Part shown: positions 59,034-64,000 of the stretch, one piece after another
How the letters are laid out: each line of letters begins with the position of its first letter
Position numbering within the stretch: the first letter of the stretch is position 1
Assembly (NCBI GenBank): GCA_001949185.1
Contig: BDGG01000001.1
Location: 2,044,478 to 2,108,477 of the forward strand
Source of the DNA: Ramazzottius varieornatus
Lineage: Eukaryota > Tardigrada > Eutardigrada > Parachela > Ramazzottiidae
Direction: 5' to 3'
DNA: 64,000 nucleotides
Translations under genes and position numbers: made by a program
The notes under the pieces: generated by a model
The model's database searches: none
The model's input: the letters and a program-made list of their open reading frames with translations, nothing else
What the model was told of the DNA's origin: nothing

Positions 59034-62000
59034 ATGGAGAAGAACAGACATTTACGGGAGCATGACCGTGAAAAGTCCGAAGAGGCTGCTCGTATCGTGA
59101 ATCTCGTTCGTTCTCTTGACCAGCTTAGCGTTCAAAGAGGAGCTCTGCTGCAGACATTCTCCAATTCCCTGGTAAGCAGTCGTCGACCTCCTATCGTATT
59201 TGTTACCATCAAATGTTCTGTGGAGATGACTCTCTGTCATCTACAGGCTGAATACTTGAACATTTCCCCTCGCGAGCTGGACAGTTTGGTTTCTTTGTCT
59301 CCTCCTGAAGCAGCACCGCGATCGCATTCCACATCGCCGGCGCCGGCGCCTCCTGCCGTAAAGCTTCTCTTGATAAACAATATCGCTTTGCAAAGGCAAA
59401 ATGCTCACGTTACGAGTAGGTCTACCCGAAGAACTTAAACGAAGCCAGTGCAGCGACAATAGCCACAAAGCGACCACTTTTTCAAGTTCATATGTTTGTC
59501 TTTTTCCCAGGTTCAACATTAGCGGACGGGCATATCGCGGTGTACTGCAAAGTCGATGGAGAAGAGATTCAGATCGGTCAGCTGCCTCTTTGGGTATCTC
59601 AGAAGTCTGGGAGTCTGGCCTTACGAGCTTCTCCAATAAAAAATTTAACGCGAGAAGATGAACGCGAAACAAAGAAACCTGAACCACAGTGTCTCTCGAG
59701 AGCAGGCACACATCTGCCCGAAACTAATGAAACAACGATCATCGAAAATGGGAAACCCGAAGAGCATCTTTCTCGAGGTACGGTATATAATAAGCACGCC
59801 GCTTGAACAAAACTGAAATTCTTCCATTTATGTGTTTTTGGTATTTTCAGCGCTTTCGGTCTTGTCGCGCTCGACCAGTACATCCGAAGGCGTCTTCTTA
59901 GCACTGCCTCCTCTGGCCGCGGATTCTGCTCAGCGCTATACGCTGGACGTTTCACTCGGTCCAACCAAGCAAGTCACCGATACGAGAGCTTCCGCTTCTC
60001 TAGCAGTGCTGGCGGGAACTTTCAACAGCAAGCCTGTGCTGAGAGAAGCGTGGAAAACGTCCATTACTGAACCTGCAGATAAGCTACCCGATACTCTTCA
60101 CCAACAAGGTTAGTGCTTTCTTTTCACTGTAAGAAGTACTTTTGTGGGCTCACGCGATGTCTTACTGTAGTAAAGACGAGTGCGGTGGAAGCAGCACAGC
60201 AACCTGTTGCTGAGAAGATCGCTCAGGGGGAACCCGGCAGATTACTCCTGGATGCCAAAGGTGCACCGAACAGTCCCCAGAGCAAGGACGACCGCCTGAA
60301 AGAAAAAGCAGAACCATGTTCAGTCAAGCTTACCTCCAGTCTGGCTGGAAAGACAAGCACGGAACATCGAACGGAGGATTGCAGCCTGATAACAACGTTC
60401 GGACAACGACGGCAGTTCTTCGGCTTGGAGACCGGCAAGCAAACCAAGCTGTTTACTTCTACCGGTTTGTACCTTTGCTCAGTCATAAAGGAAAACATAA
60501 GTCTATAGTATGACAACAGCATGGTCCAATTCTGTCGTCTACAGATGGGTCTTCGTCGGAAGAGTTTCACGATGCACCGTCCTCCCATCCGGCCAACTGG
60601 ACTTCCAATCGGTATGACGATCAAGGATACACCGACGACGAATACAGATCGACAAGCTTCTTCCCAGTTACGCCAGTGAGGAAGGCAGATTCTCCATCAC
60701 CGCCACCAGAGACTGTACCCATTTACAAAAGACTGCAAGAGGTGGAAACCGTGGAGTTGCCCGATGAATATTCTCTGGAGATAAGGAGAGGATCGTAAGT
60801 TACAGTTCTTTCTCTCTTTGCCCGTAGTTCGATTGAAACTTGTTTTTTCTCTTCAGAATTTACGAGGAGCAGCTGGCAAGCAGCGTGTCGGGTGACCAAT
60901 GGACTGTGCGAATACTGGCCATCGAAACTGGCAAGCCAGTAATCCATGCGTGGATTATTCCAAAGAACGCCGACTCTTCCATGCCGGAACAAGTCGAGAT
61001 CATGACAACTCGTTTAACATCTTTTTACAACTTGCACGATCCTCGAGAGATCTTTCGGTACGAGTAAGTTGAAGAAAATCACCTTTCAAAGTTTAGGGAT
61101 CGAATGTTTCAATTAGAAGCCGGGCAGGCAGGTTCGACCAGGTCTTTTCCCAAGTGGCGCACGTTTTCCGATAGAGTGGATGAAAGCATGCGCCACTTAA
61201 AAAGACAATCTGGTCGAGTTTGGTTGGTTTCTCAAATGGTGCATGTATTCGATGTTATAGGGTGGAAGCGTGCGCCACTTGGTAGAAACGATATGGTCGG
61301 GGTTTTTTTTGCCGCGCCCCCATTTTACTTACTCTGATTTTCTTTGTGGTTTTCCGATAGACCAATTCCAGGTCAAGCAGTGGCTGTTGGTCTCGAAGAT
61401 CAGATCTGGACGCGTGGTCTCGTCGAAGAACGCTTGATCAACGGCCAACTTCTGGTTCGGCTCATCGACCTCGGCGGTCACGCGTCCTTCCCTCCGTTCT
61501 CCAAGTTAGTTCAGCCTCTACACATCCAGTTCGCCGAACAACCGGCCATGATCTGGCGCGCACGGATTTCTGGCTTCCTGCCGACCAAGTATACCGAGCG
61601 GCAAGCAAGGATCCTCGAGCAGCTGATCGTCCAGAAAAGGCTGACGGCCATCGTGGTCGCGCTGGACCCAATGCCTATCGTCAGGCTCTATGATATGAGC
61701 AACGAGTTCAAGGTACCGGTCGAAATCCCGACGGTGGTGGTTAGTCACGAACAGAAGAAAAGAGGCGCTCATACCAAGTTTGGCGTCATCATCCACGTTC
61801 AGCCGACTGATGAGCAGTACCACTTCCTGCTGGTCGACATCAAAGAATTCTGGCTTCTTGAGGTAATCGACAAAATGTTTGAAAATCATAAACAAAAATA
61901 TACGTAGCAAATCATTAAATGGGAGCTCGACAGTCGGCGAACGCACGTAGGCACTCTACAAAATCACTTTCCAAGTGGCGCACACTCTCAGCTTGTAAAA

Positions 62001-64000
62001 CCGAACACGTGCGCTATTTAGGAAGACTACTCGTATCTCTTAGAGTTTGTGCCGAGCCTTCCAGTCGTCGACGAAGTTTACGAAAGAGAAGTTGCACTTC
62101 GCGCAGATGGTTTGAACAAACGAGAACTAATTGATTTTGAAAATTGAAACGAAAAAAGCATTTCTTTTTGAGAAATATAAATAAAAGCATTCGCTAGAAG
62201 CTTTGAGAAGTTGCACAAAGCGGGCGAGTTTGAGAAAAACGATGGGACAAACGACCGCTGCTGGTCATGGTGGTTTGTTCGGCAGTAATTAGCCCACCAA
62301 ATTAGAAAAGAGCCGGCTCGAATGCAAGTCTGATTGTCCGGAATGGAAGCCCTGTGTTGCCCGGGCACCGATTACGCTTCCCAGTGCTTCGGGCCAGCCA
62401 TGGCATTACTGACGGCAATTCGTTCATGGTTGAGATCTACGGGTGATTTTCTTCGTGATTCACGAACGAAGCCCCCCTTCGTTTCGTGAATCGCGAGGCG
62501 AATTACAAATCTTGAATGTTTAAACTTTTCTAAATGCAATCCTTTTGTCCAAACTGTCGTTTGTTCAAACTATCTGGGCAAAGTGCAACTTCTCTAAAGT
62601 GATAGTTCAATAACTAACCAACAAAAAAATAAACAACGAAGATTAAGAACCTGGTTGGTTGCAGTCGCTTCATCGGATGGTGCACGACGCAACGAGAGTG
62701 AAACTTCCCGTCAAACCGAAAGATCTAGTGGTAGCAGTTCCTGTAGGCGACACGTTCTGCCGAGCTTACTTTCTCGATCGTTCGTGTAAAGACCTCTCTG
62801 GCCAAGTGGCGGTCGAGCTGGCTGATTACGGGCGCAGCTACAGAATAGACACCAGCGAGCTGTATGGTCTGCCAGATGACGTGGCGAACCGACGAACCCC
62901 TAGCGTCATGTGCTGCTTGGAAGTCCCTTCGGATGCCGTGAGAGAAGACTGGAGTCACACGCGGGAAAGACTGAAGACGTTGGAAGGTACTGTGGTAGCG
63001 TATGCGATGGAGAAGACGTTGAAGAGAGAACGGATGTTGGTGAGAATTTGGGACAACTATGGGCAGCCGTTCTCGCTGGTCAGAAGGGACGGTGAGGAAC
63101 GAGAGGGAATACCAGCCGTGGCGGTGGCTGTGACCTATCCGGACTTTTTAAGGGCGGGCGTCATCGTCGAAATCATTCCAGTGCGTCTGATCAAAGAGTT
63201 TGACTGTCTAGAGACGCAATTGATAAACGACAGCAAGAACAAAGGCAAGCAATTTTTGAGAATTCTGACGATATTGGGAGATTGGGAAACTGACTTGAAA
63301 ACAGTGATTTCCTAAGTGGCGCAGGTTCTCATTGTTATGGGCTGCAACCGCGCGCCGTTCGAAAAAAGAGTTTTGTCAAGTTGGTTGCCAATCTCCCAGC
63401 TGACCTGATGTTCTGGATTTTCGTAGACAGGGAAATGGAAGAGCTGACAATCGAACTAGGTTTGGATCTAGGAGATGAATACAAAGAGCCGCCAGCTTTG
63501 GGCTTTGTAGTCAGAGTACTATCCACAAGTAAGTTCGTTCCCCGCTCCACCTTATGTTGCTCCATCATCCGTGTCATGCAACACAAAGTACTTGAGCGAA
63601 CATTTCATGTGTTGCGCAGGCAGGGAATGGCGTCGCGGGATCACGGCTGCTCAGGACGATGATAAGCCCGACCTCTTTCTGATCTACCATTTGGACTTTG
63701 GGAAGTACGAGTGGACGCCGCTGGGTAACATACGGCCCTTGCCAGTCGAGCTGGTGTATCCGGTAGCCAGATCTTTTCCTATTATCCTTCAGAGTAAGCG
63801 CATCATTGCACCTCTTACTCGTCCTTCAGCTGGACGATAGAGTTGTCAGATTATGGTTTTGTGGAATTCCAGGGCCGTTTTCAGTCCAAGTCTCGTTGCA
63901 GGTGTGACCATGTCGTACGGCTCCTTCCATCCTAAGATACTACTCGAACCAGAGGGAAAGAAACTGCTCGGCCAAAAGTGTAAGTTTGAGGTGACAAAGG
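59034..64000 (+). CDS. Tudor-repeat protein (TDRD type), truncated by window end
   Basis: Twelve exons seen: 59034-59171, 59247-59415, 59511-59777, 59851-60108, 60171-60464, 60545-60794, 60857-61063, 61361-61862, 62665-63244, 63427-63528, 63620-63793, 63902 to beyond 64000. The N-terminus is a charged coiled coil (REHDREKSEEAARIVNLVRS) and a long disordered part with no hydrophobic core. At least three Tudor or extended-Tudor modules follow: IWTRGLVEERLINGQLLVRL with DLGGHASFPPFSKLV; VVAVPVGDTFCRAYFL with ADYGRSYRIDTSELYGLP; LIYHLDFGKYEWTPLGNIRP. Such proteins bind methyl-arginine in Piwi and Vasa partners and act in germ granules. Exon 9 appears to end at a GC donor (aaag|gcaagc), needed for phase. 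Four PE1 copies and a 511 bp inverted-repeat element lie in its introns. Confidence 0.85.
61151..61199. repeat. PE1, copy 18 (tandem pair, left)
   Basis: caagtggcgcacgttttccg .. gaaagcatgcgccacttaa, with flanks GTTCGACCAGGTCTTTTCC and AAGACAATCTGGTCGAG. Tudor intron 7. Confidence 0.88.
61231..61282. repeat. PE1, copy 19 (tandem pair, right)
   Basis: ctcaaatggtgcatgtattcg .. ggaagcgtgcgccacttgg, 31 bases after copy 18 in the same intron. Confidence 0.8.
61971..62022. repeat. PE1, copy 20
   Basis: ccaagtggcgcacactctcag .. gaacacgtgcgctatttag, left flank CAGTCGGCGAACGCACGTAGGC resembling the outer arm. Tudor intron 8. Confidence 0.75.
62085..62595. mobile_element. 511 bp element with 38 bp terminal inverted repeats (MITE-like)
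   Basis: Left end 62085-62122 (agagaagttgcacttcgcgc, then agatggtttgaacaaacg) and right end 62558-62595 (reverse complement agagaagttgcactttgccc, then agatagtttgaacaaacg) match at about 35 of 38 positions. A third, direct copy of the end sequence lies inside at 62205-62253, and a strong hairpin at 62457-62492. There is no coding capacity, so it is a non-autonomous element. A target-site duplication is not obvious. It lies wholly within intron 8 of the Tudor gene. Confidence 0.8.
62457..62492. repeat. Hairpin gattcacgaacgaag / cttcgtttcgtgaatc
   Basis: 15 bp arms with a single-base bulge around a 5 nt C-rich loop, near the right side of the 511 bp element. Confidence 0.8.
63311..63361. repeat. 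PE1, copy 21 (decayed)
   Basis: cctaagtggcgcaggttctc .. ctgcaaccgcgcgccgttcg. Tudor intron 9, the intron with the proposed GC donor. Confidence 0.65.

Noticed and set aside
2801-63361. PE1 copies as tRNA, rRNA or CRISPR repeats
   Set aside because: No cloverleaf or tRNA boxes, spacing is irregular and kilobase-scale, and the host is eukaryotic.

Overview
This is a eukaryotic, intron-rich window of about 64 kb. All protein-coding genes are split by mostly short GT-AG introns, there are no operons or ribosome-binding sites, and single CBM14 chitin-binding proteins, receptor guanylyl cyclases, a Tudor-repeat protein and LEA-like hydrophilic proteins occur together. An ecdysozoan with a compact genome is the best fit, and a tardigrade is my leading guess. 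That is inference, because no rRNA or mitochondrial marker is present.

Layout. 1.6-7.6 kb: a complete receptor guanylyl cyclase (plus, 22 exons). 7.6-9.3 kb: three small minus-strand genes or gene pieces, two sharing a C-terminal tail. 9.7-11.2 kb: a disordered unknown protein. 11.8-15.2 kb: a weak minus-strand gene, a LEA-like hydrophilic protein (plus) and a minus-strand membrane protein. 16.7-20.1 kb: an M14 (CPE/CPN/CPM-type) carboxypeptidase. 20.5-26.4 kb (minus): a small hydrophilic protein and a 14-exon FSIP2-like protein. 27.4-30.1 kb (minus): an FMR1/FXR homologue, divergent from COG6 (30.5-33.5 kb, plus). 34.7-41.4 kb: a second receptor guanylyl cyclase. 41.7-42.3 kb: a CFAP90 (C5orf49) homologue. 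43.0-46.6 kb: glutamate carboxypeptidase II. 46.8-57.2 kb: three minus-strand CBM14 proteins with different low-complexity tails, with an RNF126/RNF115-like E3 ligase between the second and third. 57.6-58.8 kb: an unknown membrane protein, divergent from a Tudor-repeat protein that runs off the end at 64,000.

The genes are mostly unrelated housekeeping, signalling and cuticle functions. Shared themes are cGMP signalling (two cyclases), extracellular or processing peptidases (M14, M28), cuticle or extracellular-matrix chitin binding (three paralogues), RNA regulation (FMR1/FXR, Tudor) and flagellar proteins (CFAP90, FSIP2-like).

The strongest unexplained signal is a dispersed palindromic element. 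I count 21 copies of a roughly 50 bp core (AAGTGGCGCAC ... GTGCGCCACTT), several embedded in a longer near-palindrome of roughly 130 bp ending GCCGACGTC. Sixteen copies lie inside introns and none overlaps a coding exon. A second, 511 bp element with 38 bp terminal inverted repeats sits in a Tudor-gene intron. At least three GC-AG introns are supported by reading frame or protein homology.

Exon coordinates were read by hand from splice motifs. For the major genes the exon lengths sum to whole codon numbers, but individual ends may be off by a base or two.
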